Below are positions 1 through 8,026 of a stretch of DNA of 64,000 nucleotides, in pieces. The translations under genes and the position numbers were made by a program. This stretch comes from a virus, in IMG/VR virus record IMGVR_UViG_3300010397_000045, positions 1 to 64,000 of that record; one strand, 5' to 3'. The notes under the pieces were generated by a model, which saw nothing but the letters and a program-made list of their open reading frames with translations, made no database searches and was not told the origin of the DNA. How positions within the stretch are numbered: the first letter of the stretch is position 1; every line of letters begins with the position of its first letter.

Positions 1-259
1 CCGCTTTGCCTCCAGCCCGGGACCACGGGGCGCAGGGAGGGTTGCAATATACAAAATCCACGTAACCAGTATATTCGTTGATGGGCCAGGTTGATGGCTC
101 ACCCACATGCACCGGGATCTTCAAATTCTGCTCGACGGTAGCTACTCCGAATTTCCATTCTTCGAAGTGACACAACACATCGAAATGCCGGCGCACGCCC
201 AGTGAAAATCCACCCGCGTATATGTGGGCGCCGAGCGCCGTCGGTTTCTTCTTGCTCAT
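1..259 (-). CDS. DNA cytosine-5 methyltransferase-like protein, N-terminal part (cut by window edge)
   Basis: Reading leftward from the ATG at 259, the first 86 residues contain AGGFSLGVRRHF, then an acidic E-E pair about 12 residues later, then YCNPPCAPWSRAGG. This follows the order of C5 cytosine methyltransferases: a glycine-rich SAM loop, an acidic residue binding SAM ribose, then the catalytic PPC loop. The catalytic cysteine would be that of NPPC. The target-recognition half lies beyond position 1, so specificity and completeness cannot be judged. The start is one base from the stop of the upstream gene. The likely role is protecting phage DNA from host restriction. An unrelated Rossmann methyltransferase is possible. 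Confidence 0.55.
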   Translation of the reverse strand, partial: MSKKKPTALGAHIYAGGFSLGVRRHFDVLCHFEEWKFGVATVEQNLKIPVHVGEPSTWPINEYTGYVDFVYCNPPCAPWSRAGGKA

Positions 260-260
260 A

Positions 261-500
261 TCATTCTTCCCACGCTTCAAGCGCTTCGTCCGCAGCGCCC
301 TCGGGATCGTTCTCAAAACCCGGGTTGATCCCTTCCTCATGGATCACCTCTAATTCAGCCTCGGCGGCCTCACGCGCCTTCTTTACCGTCCAGTTAGTAT
401 CTGATGACACGGGTCCACCCACATTACCTACCTGGGTCAGGCGCTCCACGATCCGCTCTTTAAAACGGATCTCCCACTCGTCACCTTGTAACTCGCTCAT
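261..500 (-). CDS. Small acidic hypothetical protein
   Basis: 79 residues, rich in Glu and Ala, predicted mostly helical. It begins MSELQGDEWEIRF and ends in an acidic tail. No family recognised. It sits between the helicase gene (6 bases away) and the methyltransferase-like gene (1 base away), so it is part of the same leftward operon. Adaptor or inhibitor roles would be guesses. Confidence 0.7.
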   Translation of the reverse strand: MSELQGDEWEIRFKERIVERLTQVGNVGGPVSSDTNWTVKKAREAAEAELEVIHEEGINPGFENDPEGAADEALEAWEE

Positions 501-506
501 AACAGA

Positions 507-2057
507 TCACTCCTGTCTCAGTGCATCACACAGTTTCTTCTGGCTGCGGTCTTTGCGCGCCAGCACACCTGCCACACGCTCGTCACGGGTATTGCGGGCA
601 ATCAGGTGATACACCAACACCTTGTGTTTCTGCCCTAACCGGTGCACCCGCTTTATCAGCTGGATATAGTGGGTGAGCTTCCAGGTGAGTGAGTGCCAGC
701 ATACGTGGTGGCAGATCTCCTGGAGGTTCAGCCCTTCCATCATCGATGACTGGACGAGCAACGCTGAGTGGCGGCCTTCGTTGAACTCATCCATGTGCCG
801 CATGGCAAGTTGGTTGTTTACGGTGCCGTCGACAAAAGGTGTGTGCTTGCCCAACACCTTCAACAGCCGGTCGCGATCGTGGTGGAACTCGTACGCCACC
901 AGGAGCGGCTTGCCGTTCAGCTCCTCGAGCAGGGACAGCACGGCCTCTGCCTTCTCGTAATGCAGGTGCCACGGATCTTCCGCGGCGCGCTTGAGCCCAC
1001 CGTTGGCCAGCTGACGCAGCTTCAAACCCAGCACGCCTGCATTGGAGGCGTCGACCAACAGCTCCTCGTCGGCTACGTTGCGGGCCAGCGCTATGAAGTT
1101 ACCTTCCAACTCGTCATACACCTGGCGCGCATCGGGCGGCAGGTCGATGTAACGGGGAATCGTGGTCCACGGTTCGAGACCCAGGTCCTTGTCAGAGAAC
1201 CGTAAGCACACATCCTTGATCTTCTTCTCTATCAATACGTCACACTTCGGTTTCGGTACATACACGAAGAAGGTTGGTTTGGGCCGCTTCAACTGCCGGC
1301 CATCTTCCAGAGTTATGATGGGGTTCCACGGATTGCCTTCTGGATCGAGTGTCAGGAAGAACTGCTGACGGAAGTGTGTTATGAACTTTCCCAACCTCTG
1401 ACCAAGATCGAGCAAGTACATTTGCCCGAACAGATCCATATACCCCTCCGCTGCCGGCGTACCTGTAAGAATCGTGCGGCGGCCGAAGCATTGTAGGATA
1501 GACTCAATGTACCGGCTGCGATCGCTCGTCTTGGACTTGAAATGGTGAGACTCATCCACGACAAGCCAGACATTCGCATGGCGTTTACGCAGTAGCTCAA
1601 TCTCAGCTCTAAGGAACTCGATAGACTGGTACGAATTGTTAATGACATAAACATCGTGCGCCTCCCGCACAGACTCCCGGTTTTCGTGCAGGTTGGCTAC
1701 CTTGAACTCGAAACCCCACTTGACGACCTCTGCGGGCCACACTTGGTAGCATGGTTTGAGTGGCGCTACGACGACGAGCGCGTCCACATAACCGCGTTTA
1801 CGCAACAACCAGAAAGCCAACAACACGCACAGAGTCTTCCCTAGGCCGGGGTCCAAGAACAGGGCAGCGTAGGGATGCTCGAGCAACCATCTGACACCCT
1901 TCTCCTGGTACCCCTTTAGTGGAATTTTATCAATCGCAGAGACGTTGGAATGCTTCTGCGACGATGTCCGGGTCGTGCGTGACGATAACAGTCTGCCCGT
2001 ACTTACGCAAGAGTTTGTGGACTTCGAGTTGCCCTGGCGTGGGCTTTTGCTTTTCAT
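507..2057 (-). CDS. SNF2-family DEAD/DEAH-like helicase
   Basis: An ATP-dependent DNA translocase of superfamily 2, expected to remodel replication or recombination forks. Seen: a conserved block KGYQEKGVRWLLEH (about 48-61), Walker A DPGLGKT (69-75), Walker B-like DESH (168-171), motif III TGTP (199-201), and C-terminal motif VI KRVHRLGQ typical of SNF2 proteins. Length fits compact phage members. The start is uncertain. The only in-frame ATG (2057) overlaps the VRR-NUC gene by 128 bases and adds a Ser/Arg-rich tail of about 43 residues unlike the family. The conserved part begins right at the VRR-NUC stop, where the frame has only ATT. VRR-NUC/SNF2 pairs are common in phages and probably act together. 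Confidence 0.92.
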   Translation of the reverse strand: MKSKSPRQGNSKSTNSCVSTGRLLSSRTTRTSSQKHSNVSAIDKIPLKGYQEKGVRWLLEHPYAALFLDPGLGKTLCVLLAFWLLRKRGYVDALVVVAPLKPCYQVWPAEVVKWGFEFKVANLHENRESVREAHDVYVINNSYQSIEFLRAEIELLRKRHANVWLVVDESHHFKSKTSDRSRYIESILQCFGRRTILTGTPAAEGYMDLFGQMYLLDLGQRLGKFITHFRQQFFLTLDPEGNPWNPIITLEDGRQLKRPKPTFFVYVPKPKCDVLIEKKIKDVCLRFSDKDLGLEPWTTIPRYIDLPPDARQVYDELEGNFIALARNVADEELLVDASNAGVLGLKLRQLANGGLKRAAEDPWHLHYEKAEAVLSLLEELNGKPLLVAYEFHHDRDRLLKVLGKHTPFVDGTVNNQLAMRHMDEFNEGRHSALLVQSSMMEGLNLQEICHHVCWHSLTWKLTHYIQLIKRVHRLGQKHKVLVYHLIARNTRDERVAGVLARKDRSQKKLCDALRQE

Positions 2058-2271
2058 CGCGTTTATACTCTACCCAAAGGACTTTTGATACACCCGGTTT
2101 CATGTACATTTTGTCAGGATAACTATTGTAGCCCCAACCGTTTTGCTTTTTGCCGATGCCTCCCAACGCCTTCACGCGGCGATCGCCCGCACGCTCTACA
2201 GATCTCTCGCGCTTTTTCGGAACTGTTCCGGGTCTTTCCGCAGCACTTCCGGACTTTGTATATTTCAACAT
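1930..2271 (-). CDS. VRR-NUC domain nuclease
   Basis: 113 residues. The PD-(D/E)xK core is visible as SYPDKMYM, then VLWVEYKR (catalytic E-x-K), then TPGQLEVHKLL and a G-x-x-V-x-V strand, matching the VRR-NUC fold (FAN1-like, phage structure-specific or Holliday-junction nucleases). I chose the ATG at 2271, which has GGAG eight bases upstream. That ATG lies inside the last genuine codons (Trp-Lys-His-Val) of the HNH gene, so the two genes overlap by about 150 bases. Adjacent to the SNF2 helicase, its usual partner in phage replication modules. Confidence 0.85.
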   Translation of the reverse strand: MLKYTKSGSAAERPGTVPKKRERSVERAGDRRVKALGGIGKKQNGWGYNSYPDKMYMKPGVSKVLWVEYKRDEKQKPTPGQLEVHKLLRKYGQTVIVTHDPDIVAEAFQRLCD

Positions 2272-2776
2272 GCTTCCAACTCCGGCGTTTGCGTATCGCA
2301 TCAACCGCATGGTACGTGACACCATATTCGCGAGCCAACAGTGCGGTGGGTTTATCCGACAACAATATAGTGATTACCTGCATGTGATTCAACCTAGATT
2401 TGTGATGGGCGGAACCATGCACTGGATTTATGGGGCCGGTCAACAAACCCTTGCGTCGCGCATCCTGAGTGTTATTCAACGGAGTACCAAGAAAGAGGTG
2501 CGTAAACTCACAACAAATCTTATTGTCACAACTGTGACAGACCTGCATACCTTCTGGAACCAGCCCGTAGTTGTATTCCCACACGATACAGTGTGCCCCC
2601 TTTGAAGTTCTCTTACCATCTATTGTAATCCTAACCCATCCGTACCCAGATCCAGAATTGTCACGAGAACCCGTAAACTCCAAGCACCCATTTTTAGCAC
2701 GTCTACAACGTCCCATCACACGTATTATCGCCGGTGTGTTGTTAGGAAACCGTACTACGCTTTTGCTGCTTTGCAT
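2123..2776 (-). CDS. HNH homing-type endonuclease
   Basis: Contains an HNH_3-like core: NGCLEFTG near residue 30, GYGWVRI, then MQVCHSCDNKICCEFTHLFL with the paired His/Cys metal site and the N-containing helix. A C-terminal helix-turn-helix, ALLAREYGVTYHAVDAIRKR, ends in WKHV, where such proteins normally stop. The reading frame continues about 47 more residues over the VRR-NUC start; that tail is probably incidental. The ATG at 2776 follows GAGGTG and overlaps the RecB-like gene end by 22 bases. A selfish free-standing endonuclease wedged between two nuclease genes; no intron boundaries seen. Confidence 0.85.
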   Translation of the reverse strand: MQSSKSVVRFPNNTPAIIRVMGRCRRAKNGCLEFTGSRDNSGSGYGWVRITIDGKRTSKGAHCIVWEYNYGLVPEGMQVCHSCDNKICCEFTHLFLGTPLNNTQDARRKGLLTGPINPVHGSAHHKSRLNHMQVITILLSDKPTALLAREYGVTYHAVDAIRKRRSWKHVEIYKVRKCCGKTRNSSEKAREICRACGRSPREGVGRHRQKAKRLGLQ

Positions 2777-3459
2777 GGCCCACCTCGTTTTGAACTGTAG
2801 AAGCAACGGCTACACTTGAACTCAGTAGGCGTAGGAGCGAGCCTGCTGTCGCTGATGACTTTAGCCGCTTCGCCCTCCCAGTATTTCCTGAGCTTTGTTT
2901 TGAGCTTGTTGAACGGCGCCTCGTAGACATGTATTACCCTCGGAAGTTCCTCATGTGACACGTACCACAGCGCGGTCTCGATCGTCCGCGGCAACTGGTG
3001 GGCCGTGAGCAGCTCGGTGAGCACATACAGCTGCAGCTGCTCCTCATCCTTCTCAGGCCGTAGCTTGCCGGTCTTGTAATCGGTAAGCCTGATGGTGTTG
3101 GGAGCCGGAGAGTGGCGCAAGTCGATTTTCATACGCCAGCGCACCTGGGGGTCGAAGTACCCACACTGCTGCCACTTGATATCGAACGCGTATTGCGACT
3201 CGCAGCGCCGCTCCGGGTCCTTGCGGATCTTCGTGAGTTCAGGCCGCAGCGCACCCATTGACGTCGGGTACTTGGGGGGCACCCTGCCTGGGTGGCCCAC
3301 GTAGACCTCGAGCGCCTTGTGCACCCGGTTGCCTTCGTCCATGGCAGGTGTCGAAGGTTGCTTGAGCCCCATGATAGCAGAAAAGCGCAGTTGCGCCGGG
3401 CACCACCTCCAAGTTGATATGCGGGAGTAACTCACGGCCGTGATCTTCTTGTCTGACAT
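2755..3459 (-). CDS. RecB/Cas4-like PD-(D/E)xK exonuclease
   Basis: 234 residues. Starts with SYSRISTWRWCPAQLRF, the usual RecB-family/Cas4 opening with a cysteine; has GNRVHKALE (motif II His), then KIDLRH and LTDYKTGKL (the D...D-x-K core) and a C-terminal cluster FKCSRCFY...GPC. One N-terminal and three C-terminal cysteines fit a 4Fe-4S cluster as in Cas4/AddB-type nucleases. Probably processes DNA ends during phage recombination or packaging. No Cas genes or repeat arrays are nearby, so a phage recombination role is preferred over CRISPR adaptation. Confidence 0.85.
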   Translation of the reverse strand: MSDKKITAVSYSRISTWRWCPAQLRFSAIMGLKQPSTPAMDEGNRVHKALEVYVGHPGRVPPKYPTSMGALRPELTKIRKDPERRCESQYAFDIKWQQCGYFDPQVRWRMKIDLRHSPAPNTIRLTDYKTGKLRPEKDEEQLQLYVLTELLTAHQLPRTIETALWYVSHEELPRVIHVYEAPFNKLKTKLRKYWEGEAAKVISDSRLAPTPTEFKCSRCFYSSKRGGPCKAAKA

Positions 3460-3505
3460 GTTAAATTTACCTTCTGTGGATCTGTCGAATCAACCCACAG
3501 ATACC

Positions 3506-3724
3506 CTATTTGCGCCGCCGCTTCTTTGGTTTTCCAAATATCTTCTTTTCAAACTCTTCCATGTTCACAACACCGCGCAAGGCTTCCTCGGCTCTGCGCA
3601 GGCGCACGTCCGCGAGCTGAGCCCGCAGATCTGTCAGGTGTTCCTTGAGATTGTTGCGTGCCAGCGATGTCATGAGCAACGCCGATTCGCACCAGTCGAG
3701 CTGTGTGACATCTGCGCTGCTCAT
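3506..3724 (-). CDS. Small basic-tailed hypothetical protein
   Basis: 72 residues, helical (RNNLKEHLTDLRAQLADVRL could form a short coiled coil), ending in the very basic KKRRRK. Not recognised. The basic tail suggests nucleic-acid contact. Its start overlaps the upstream gene stop by four bases (ATGA). Confidence 0.7.
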   Translation of the reverse strand: MSSADVTQLDWCESALLMTSLARNNLKEHLTDLRAQLADVRLRRAEEALRGVVNMEEFEKKIFGKPKKRRRK

Positions 3725-3924
3725 CGTTTGGCTTCTTTCGGAACGTGCTGTTCAAAGATGACTCCTGTGTTGGTCTCTCCATTCCACAAGGCCGCCGTGC
3801 CGCCACGTGGAGGCTCAGTGAATTGGTAGGAGTTCTCAGGCACACCGATGGTTGCATGAGGTCCTGAAAGTCCAGCCGCGCGGCAGACCCGACACCACTC
3901 ATTATAATCGGCGTATCGTTTCAT
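3721..3924 (-). CDS. Hypothetical protein with N-terminal CxxC
   Basis: 67 residues, starting MKRYADYNEWCRVCRAAGLSG. The C-x-x-C may be half of a metal site but no second pair is present. ATGA coupling to the downstream gene and the base AGGAG-like sequence ahead of its ATG support expression. No family recognised. Confidence 0.65.
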   Translation of the reverse strand: MKRYADYNEWCRVCRAAGLSGPHATIGVPENSYQFTEPPRGGTAALWNGETNTGVIFEQHVPKEAKR

Positions 3925-3973
3925 TCACCTCTCCTCATCCGGTGCACCGTCACCCGCAGGGCCAGGATCTCGG

Positions 3974-4126
3974 CTATTCATCCGGCGCAGCATCCGTCCA
4001 CCGGCGGTGTTGCGGCCAGCACTCTGGGCTTCCCAGGCTATGTAGCAGATGTCCGTGCAGATCCTTGGCCATGTTGACAAACCGGGTGATCTCTTCCTCG
4101 GTAGGTTCTACACGCATATCGCTCAT
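3974..4126 (-). CDS. 50-residue hypothetical protein
   Basis: A short ORF whose ATG overlaps the stop of the preceding gene (ATGA at 4123-4126), the coupling style used throughout this operon. The product begins MSDMRVEPTEEEITRFVNMA and is helical and acidic at the start. Function unknown. Confidence 0.6.
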   Translation of the reverse strand: MSDMRVEPTEEEITRFVNMAKDLHGHLLHSLGSPECWPQHRRWTDAAPDE

Positions 4127-4329
4127 GTCTTTTCACCCCATTCAACCCAGACGCCCTGTGCGAAGCTGGCGACCGGGTTACGACCGTTGCAGACCCCACC
4201 ATCCCACTCAAGATACACGGTCAGGCAACCGTCGCCCTCCACATGGCAGGTGTACCACTTGTTAGCCCCGTCAGTCCGGAAGTATCGCACCTCTTGATCT
4301 TTCAACACAACGCGGATGGCGTTACTCAT
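4123..4329 (-). CDS. Hypothetical protein
   Basis: 68 residues, beta-rich, many Trp and Val (LTVYLEWDGGVC, QGVWVEWGEKT). Overlaps the polymerase stop by four bases. Not recognised. Confidence 0.7.
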   Translation of the reverse strand: MSNAIRVVLKDQEVRYFRTDGANKWYTCHVEGDGCLTVYLEWDGGVCNGRNPVASFAQGVWVEWGEKT

Positions 4330-6212
4330 ACGTTCACCTTCACCGTCTTAGCCCAACTGCGCCCCGTGGAACCGTCGGACAACATAGGTACTTTGAACTT
4401 AACGTCTGCCATGCACTCGTTGAGGCACTCGTGGGCTGTCATGTGGTTCACGAACTGGGCGAGTGTCAACAGCTCATCATGCACCTGCAGGATCAACGGG
4501 AACTCATCGTCGTAGCCGGCCTCGTAGTAATTCAACATCGCTTTTTTGGTACAGTCGGCCGCGGACCCTTGCACGTACGTGTTGAGCATCTTGTAACCGA
4601 AGTCCATCACGCGGTTGAACTTCTTTACGAACTTCGGCGGCTCGCAGTAGTAGCGCCGGCCACCCCATGTGAAGAGTGGCTCGCCCGACTTCGCGAGCGC
4701 ATCCAACTCTTCCTTGAGCGTCTTCAGCCCCGGCAGCGCCGCCGCATGGGCCCGAAGTAGGATACGCGCCTGTTTCAAGGGCAACCCCAACTTCAAGGCG
4801 AGCTTGGTGATACCCATGCCGTAGATCACGCCGAAGTTGATATCCTTAGTCTGGCGGCGCTCGACTATGATGTGCACCAGTTCCTCGATCAGTTCCTTGA
4901 CGGCTACGTGCGCGTCGATCTTGGGGTTGTCCAAGTACTTGGCGAGGAACGGACCGTTCTCACGATCGGCCAGGATGCGCAACTCCTGCTGGGAGTAGTC
5001 GCGCTTGATGATGCACAACCGACCCGCCTTGAACCTGACGCCGTTCAACTCAACGCCCGGCACAATGTAATCACGTACCACCGGCATGTTGGGGTCGTCC
5101 ACTTTGCGCGGCACATTCTGCAGGTTTGGGGTCATCGACAGGCGCCCCGTCTCGGTACCGACCTGCTTCTTGCTGCTGCCGTGGTAGTCCTGCCGTACCT
5201 GGTTGTAGCGGGCGTAAAACCGGCCGCCGTTCTCACGGCCCTGAATCAGCCACGGCCGCATGAACGTCGATAGGAAGGTCTGTAGCTGGCTACGGCGTTC
5301 GAGCAGACCTATCAGCACCGGGTCGGCCTCGACCTCTCTCAAGCTGTCTATGGAGGTCGAACGCTGGCCCGTAGGGTGCGCCTGCGACGGATCGGTCATA
5401 ATCCACTCTTTTACGGCGCCGACCCGCTCGAGCGCATCTGCCAGGGAGTCTCCCGACCAGGTAAAATCATCCCACTGGGACTTCGGGACCTTCAACCGCT
5501 TCTTGAGTGCCGCCTCCATCTTGTTGAGAGTCTTCTCATACACCGGAATGTCCTTCTCCAACCGGCGCGTCGCCACCGGCACCCCGCGGCGCTCCATACG
5601 AATCATGACCCGTGTCAGGTTGCGCTCGCGATCGTAGGCTCCGACAAGTCTGGGCTCACCCAACACGGTCTTGACATACCGGCGGAACAGACCCGCGGTG
5701 CGCGTGATGTCGCCCTTGGCATAGCGGCCAACGAGGTCGCCGGGTGCACGGGCAATGTAGGCGCCCCATCGCGTCTTTGCCTGGCGGGCCTCGGGCACAT
5801 TCTTGACAATCCAATCACGCAGCTCGTCGCGTTCGGTCGGCGCCTCACCTAAGAGTTTCTCGGCCAACGGCTTCAACGAGAACGTGCTCGAACGGGGGTC
5901 ATCCAAGAACGCCAGGATGAGTGTATCGTGGTGTTCGGTAGGCCACGGCACACCGACGTGTGTCTCCATCACATCTAAGTCGAACCCGGCGTGGTGCCAA
6001 CAGAACACATACCCCTCACGCACCAGCGACTGATAATGGTGTTTGGCATCGGCCATAGATGAGTTGTTGTACGTCGGGTGACCCCATGCGTGGTAGAATG
6101 GCTTGTGCCCGGGTGCCATGATGGCAAGCCCTACGGGCTTAGGCGGATATCGCGGCCGCCCCTCGATGGCCTCGGTCTCGAAGTCGGCAAACGCGACGCG
6201 TTTGAGTTCCAT
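4326..6212 (-). CDS. polA: DNA polymerase I, family A
   Basis: The replicative polymerase. The N-terminal 3'-5' exonuclease shows ADFET (D10, E12), HHAGFDLD (D78) and YAKGD (D168), so proofreading looks intact. The polymerase domain has TETGRLSMTPNLQNVP (353-368), motif A RDYSQQELR with D405, O-helix RRQTKDINFGVIYG (452-464) and motif C LQVHDE (576-580). No 5'-3' exonuclease domain, as usual for phage enzymes of 600-650 residues. Position 2 of the O-helix signature holds Gln. Coupled to the neighbouring MazG-like gene by a TAATG overlap. Confidence 0.97.
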   Translation of the reverse strand: MELKRVAFADFETEAIEGRPRYPPKPVGLAIMAPGHKPFYHAWGHPTYNNSSMADAKHHYQSLVREGYVFCWHHAGFDLDVMETHVGVPWPTEHHDTLILAFLDDPRSSTFSLKPLAEKLLGEAPTERDELRDWIVKNVPEARQAKTRWGAYIARAPGDLVGRYAKGDITRTAGLFRRYVKTVLGEPRLVGAYDRERNLTRVMIRMERRGVPVATRRLEKDIPVYEKTLNKMEAALKKRLKVPKSQWDDFTWSGDSLADALERVGAVKEWIMTDPSQAHPTGQRSTSIDSLREVEADPVLIGLLERRSQLQTFLSTFMRPWLIQGRENGGRFYARYNQVRQDYHGSSKKQVGTETGRLSMTPNLQNVPRKVDDPNMPVVRDYIVPGVELNGVRFKAGRLCIIKRDYSQQELRILADRENGPFLAKYLDNPKIDAHVAVKELIEELVHIIVERRQTKDINFGVIYGMGITKLALKLGLPLKQARILLRAHAAALPGLKTLKEELDALAKSGEPLFTWGGRRYYCEPPKFVKKFNRVMDFGYKMLNTYVQGSAADCTKKAMLNYYEAGYDDEFPLILQVHDELLTLAQFVNHMTAHECLNECMADVKFKVPMLSDGSTGRSWAKTVKVNV

Positions 6213-6637
6213 TACTTGACATCCGTGTGTGGGTGCTGACAGTCATCAGTGATGTTGCCGTGCGCGCAGCGTGTACCCATCTGCGTGGCCAATCCCAACC
6301 TAGCCTTGGCGTTGTGCTTATCGCGTATGTCGTTCTCATGTAGGTGGATACGCTCGAGTTCCGCCGTTGCGCAATGATCCAGGTTAAGGTAGTACGCGCT
6401 GCACAACGCGCTCAAGGTCGTGCAGACGCCACCGACTTCCTGCTCCATGACACCGATGGGACGCGCATAGGCGTATCTCACCATCTGCAATGCTTCGATC
6501 TGCGTCATACCGGCAGCCTGGACCAGCTCAGCCGCTTCCTCCATGAATCTACGGCAGCGTTCGCCTTTGTTGCGCGCCACGTCCTCACCCATCACCCGCT
6601 CGACCCACAACTTGACTTTGACCTGAAAATCTGACAT
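6212..6637 (-). CDS. MazG-like/all-alpha NTP pyrophosphatase family protein
   Basis: 141 residues. All-helical, with RCRRFMEEAAELVQAAG, the E-E-x-x-E helix that binds magnesium in MazG-like pyrophosphatases, followed by a second helix carrying MEQEVGGV. Presumed to hydrolyse (d)NTPs and adjust nucleotide pools for phage replication. The ATG at 6637 follows AGGAG; the longer frame upstream is unlikely. Ends with HGNITDDCQHPH, an unusual His/Cys-rich tail. The overlap with polA fits co-expression. Confidence 0.75.
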   Translation of the reverse strand: MSDFQVKVKLWVERVMGEDVARNKGERCRRFMEEAAELVQAAGMTQIEALQMVRYAYARPIGVMEQEVGGVCTTLSALCSAYYLNLDHCATAELERIHLHENDIRDKHNAKARLGLATQMGTRCAHGNITDDCQHPHTDVK

Positions 6638-6639
6638 GT

Positions 6640-6798
6640 TCACGGTTTCTTCTCCTCTTGCTTTGAGCACAACGGACACGATTTCCAATCCCACACGAGT
6701 GGGCCTAACGTCAATGACGGCGGAGAGGTCTGCGGCGACGCCAAGACCTGCACCATGCCCAACCCCTTGCACATCCTGCACGATCGCGACTCGGTCAT
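6640..6798 (-). CDS. Small zinc-ribbon-like protein
   Basis: 52 residues with two C-x-x-C pairs (SCRMCKGLG and SCPLCSKQE) about 30 residues apart, likely one zinc site. The ATG at 6798 overlaps the upstream stop (ATGA). Resembles DnaJ-type or generic phage zinc-finger miniproteins; no specific function. Confidence 0.7.
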   Translation of the reverse strand: MTESRSCRMCKGLGMVQVLASPQTSPPSLTLGPLVWDWKSCPLCSKQEEKKP

Positions 6799-7103
6799 GA
6801 CACCAACTCCATCTCGTCCTCGCACTCTTTCTGAAAATCGATGCCTAGGTCCTTCCTGGCGCCGATGGGCTCGTGCTGCTGATAGTCGTCGCGCCGCGGG
6901 CGCAGGCAGCAGACGCAGAACACCCACGGCCCCGAAGGAGGTGGTGGCTGCCCCTGGACGTCCACCGCATACACATCTCCACAGGGCGTCATATGACTCA
7001 AACGTTTTTCAGATCCGATGATGACAGCGACATGCTCGCCGCGCGGCATCTCATTAAAGCCGACATTTCTCGCCCACACCGGATCTCCCGGGTTGTACCT
7101 CAT
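6795..7103 (-). CDS. Conserved phage hypothetical protein
   Basis: 102 residues; N-terminal MRYNPGDPVWARN looks like a small beta-barrel opening, and the C-terminal CVCCLRPRRDD resembles a tail seen in many phage small proteins whose function is unknown. Start fixed by GGAGG ahead of the ATG at 7103. Confidence 0.75.
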   Translation of the reverse strand: MRYNPGDPVWARNVGFNEMPRGEHVAVIIGSEKRLSHMTPCGDVYAVDVQGQPPPPSGPWVFCVCCLRPRRDDYQQHEPIGARKDLGIDFQKECEDEMELVS

Positions 7104-7114
7104 AACAGATCCTC

Positions 7115-7303
7115 CTACAACGGTACGTATCGGCGTGCTCCACACGCACAGTGCTCGATACGGTAAGACCATATGACACGTCCATATTTAACGATGGTGC
7201 TGCGGGCAACCCAACCGTGTCGCAAGCAGAAAAGTCCTTGACGACGCGTATCCACGAGCGGGATACAAATCACAATCACAGTCGATCTATTCAGTTCAGC
7301 CAC
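7115..7303 (-). CDS. Small Cys-containing hypothetical protein
   Basis: 62 residues with CLRHGWV and CACGARRYVPL, possibly one metal site. Overlaps the upstream gene end by 13 bases. Not recognised. Confidence 0.55.
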   Translation of the reverse strand: MAELNRSTVIVICIPLVDTRRQGLFCLRHGWVARSTIVKYGRVIWSYRIEHCACGARRYVPL

Positions 7304-7620
7304 TTTGGTACCAACACCGGTAGCTCATCAACAGGTTTCAATGTTGCATCCTGAGGATCAAGCGGTCGCAGCTCGGCCGTGATCTTATGGCCGAACGCGG
7401 CCTCGCGGGAGCGTATCTCCAGTATCGCCCGGTCGCAGTACCAGCGGGTGGCCTCGCGGCAGACCTCGAGTGTGGGATACGGATCGGAGCTGTTGATGAT
7501 GTCGCGAAACGACCCTCCCGGCGCGAGATGCACCAGCCGCCAGCCGTCGAGATAGTGGACGTAGTGCACACGCACCAGCAGCTCGTGCTCCACAGCCTCG
7601 AGCCCGTTGAAATCCATCAT
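7291..7620 (-). CDS. Hypothetical protein
   Basis: 109 residues, mixed alpha/beta, beginning MMDFNGLEAVEHELL. No recognised motif. Overlaps the downstream start by 13 bases and the upstream stop by four; clearly within the operon. Confidence 0.7.
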   Translation of the reverse strand: MMDFNGLEAVEHELLVRVHYVHYLDGWRLVHLAPGGSFRDIINSSDPYPTLEVCREATRWYCDRAILEIRSREAAFGHKITAELRPLDPQDATLKPVDELPVLVPKWLN

Positions 7621-7826
7621 GACGGCCGCGGCAACCGCGCTGCGATCTTGATGGCATCCGCCAGGATCGCGATGGTGTTTTTGTCGTCCGTGTTCTGCAT
7701 GAGGTTCACCTGGCCATCCTGCTCGCTATACCACACCACCGCAACTGCGAGTGGCTCGGCGCCAAGATGCTTCTTCAGCACCTCTGTGATACCCTCAGCC
7801 AGCGCCTGACTGTTTACGTTGCTCAT
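7617..7826 (-). CDS. Hypothetical protein
   Basis: 69 residues starting MSNVNSQALAEGITEVLKKH. The ATG at 7826 overlaps the upstream stop (ATGA), so the longer frame is rejected. Family unknown. Confidence 0.7.
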   Translation of the reverse strand: MSNVNSQALAEGITEVLKKHLGAEPLAVAVVWYSEQDGQVNLMQNTDDKNTIAILADAIKIAARLPRPS

Positions 7827-8026
7827 TTCAACCACTCCAAGAGTGCATCGGCTGCACCCACCGCAACTAACGACAAATCCCACAGCGAACCAGAACGGTT
7901 TGGGTTCGCCATGATGCCTTGCATCTGCATGGATGCCATCAGCTCGCGCTTGGTGAGACCTCCTTCGGCGACGATCACATCACCGACCTTGCGTAGGGTT
8001 GTAAAAGCAGATTCGTTCCCATTCAT
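7823..8026 (-). CDS. Hypothetical protein
   Basis: 67 residues starting MNGNESAFTTLRKVGDVIVA; predicted helical. ATGA-coupled at both ends. Not recognised. Confidence 0.7.
   Translation of the reverse strand: MNGNESAFTTLRKVGDVIVAEGGLTKRELMASMQMQGIMANPNRSGSLWDLSLVAVGAADALLEWLK

Noticed and set aside
2123-2776. Group I intron or intein around the HNH gene
   Set aside because: The flanking genes are each complete and differ from one another; no intron core or splice junction motif seen.
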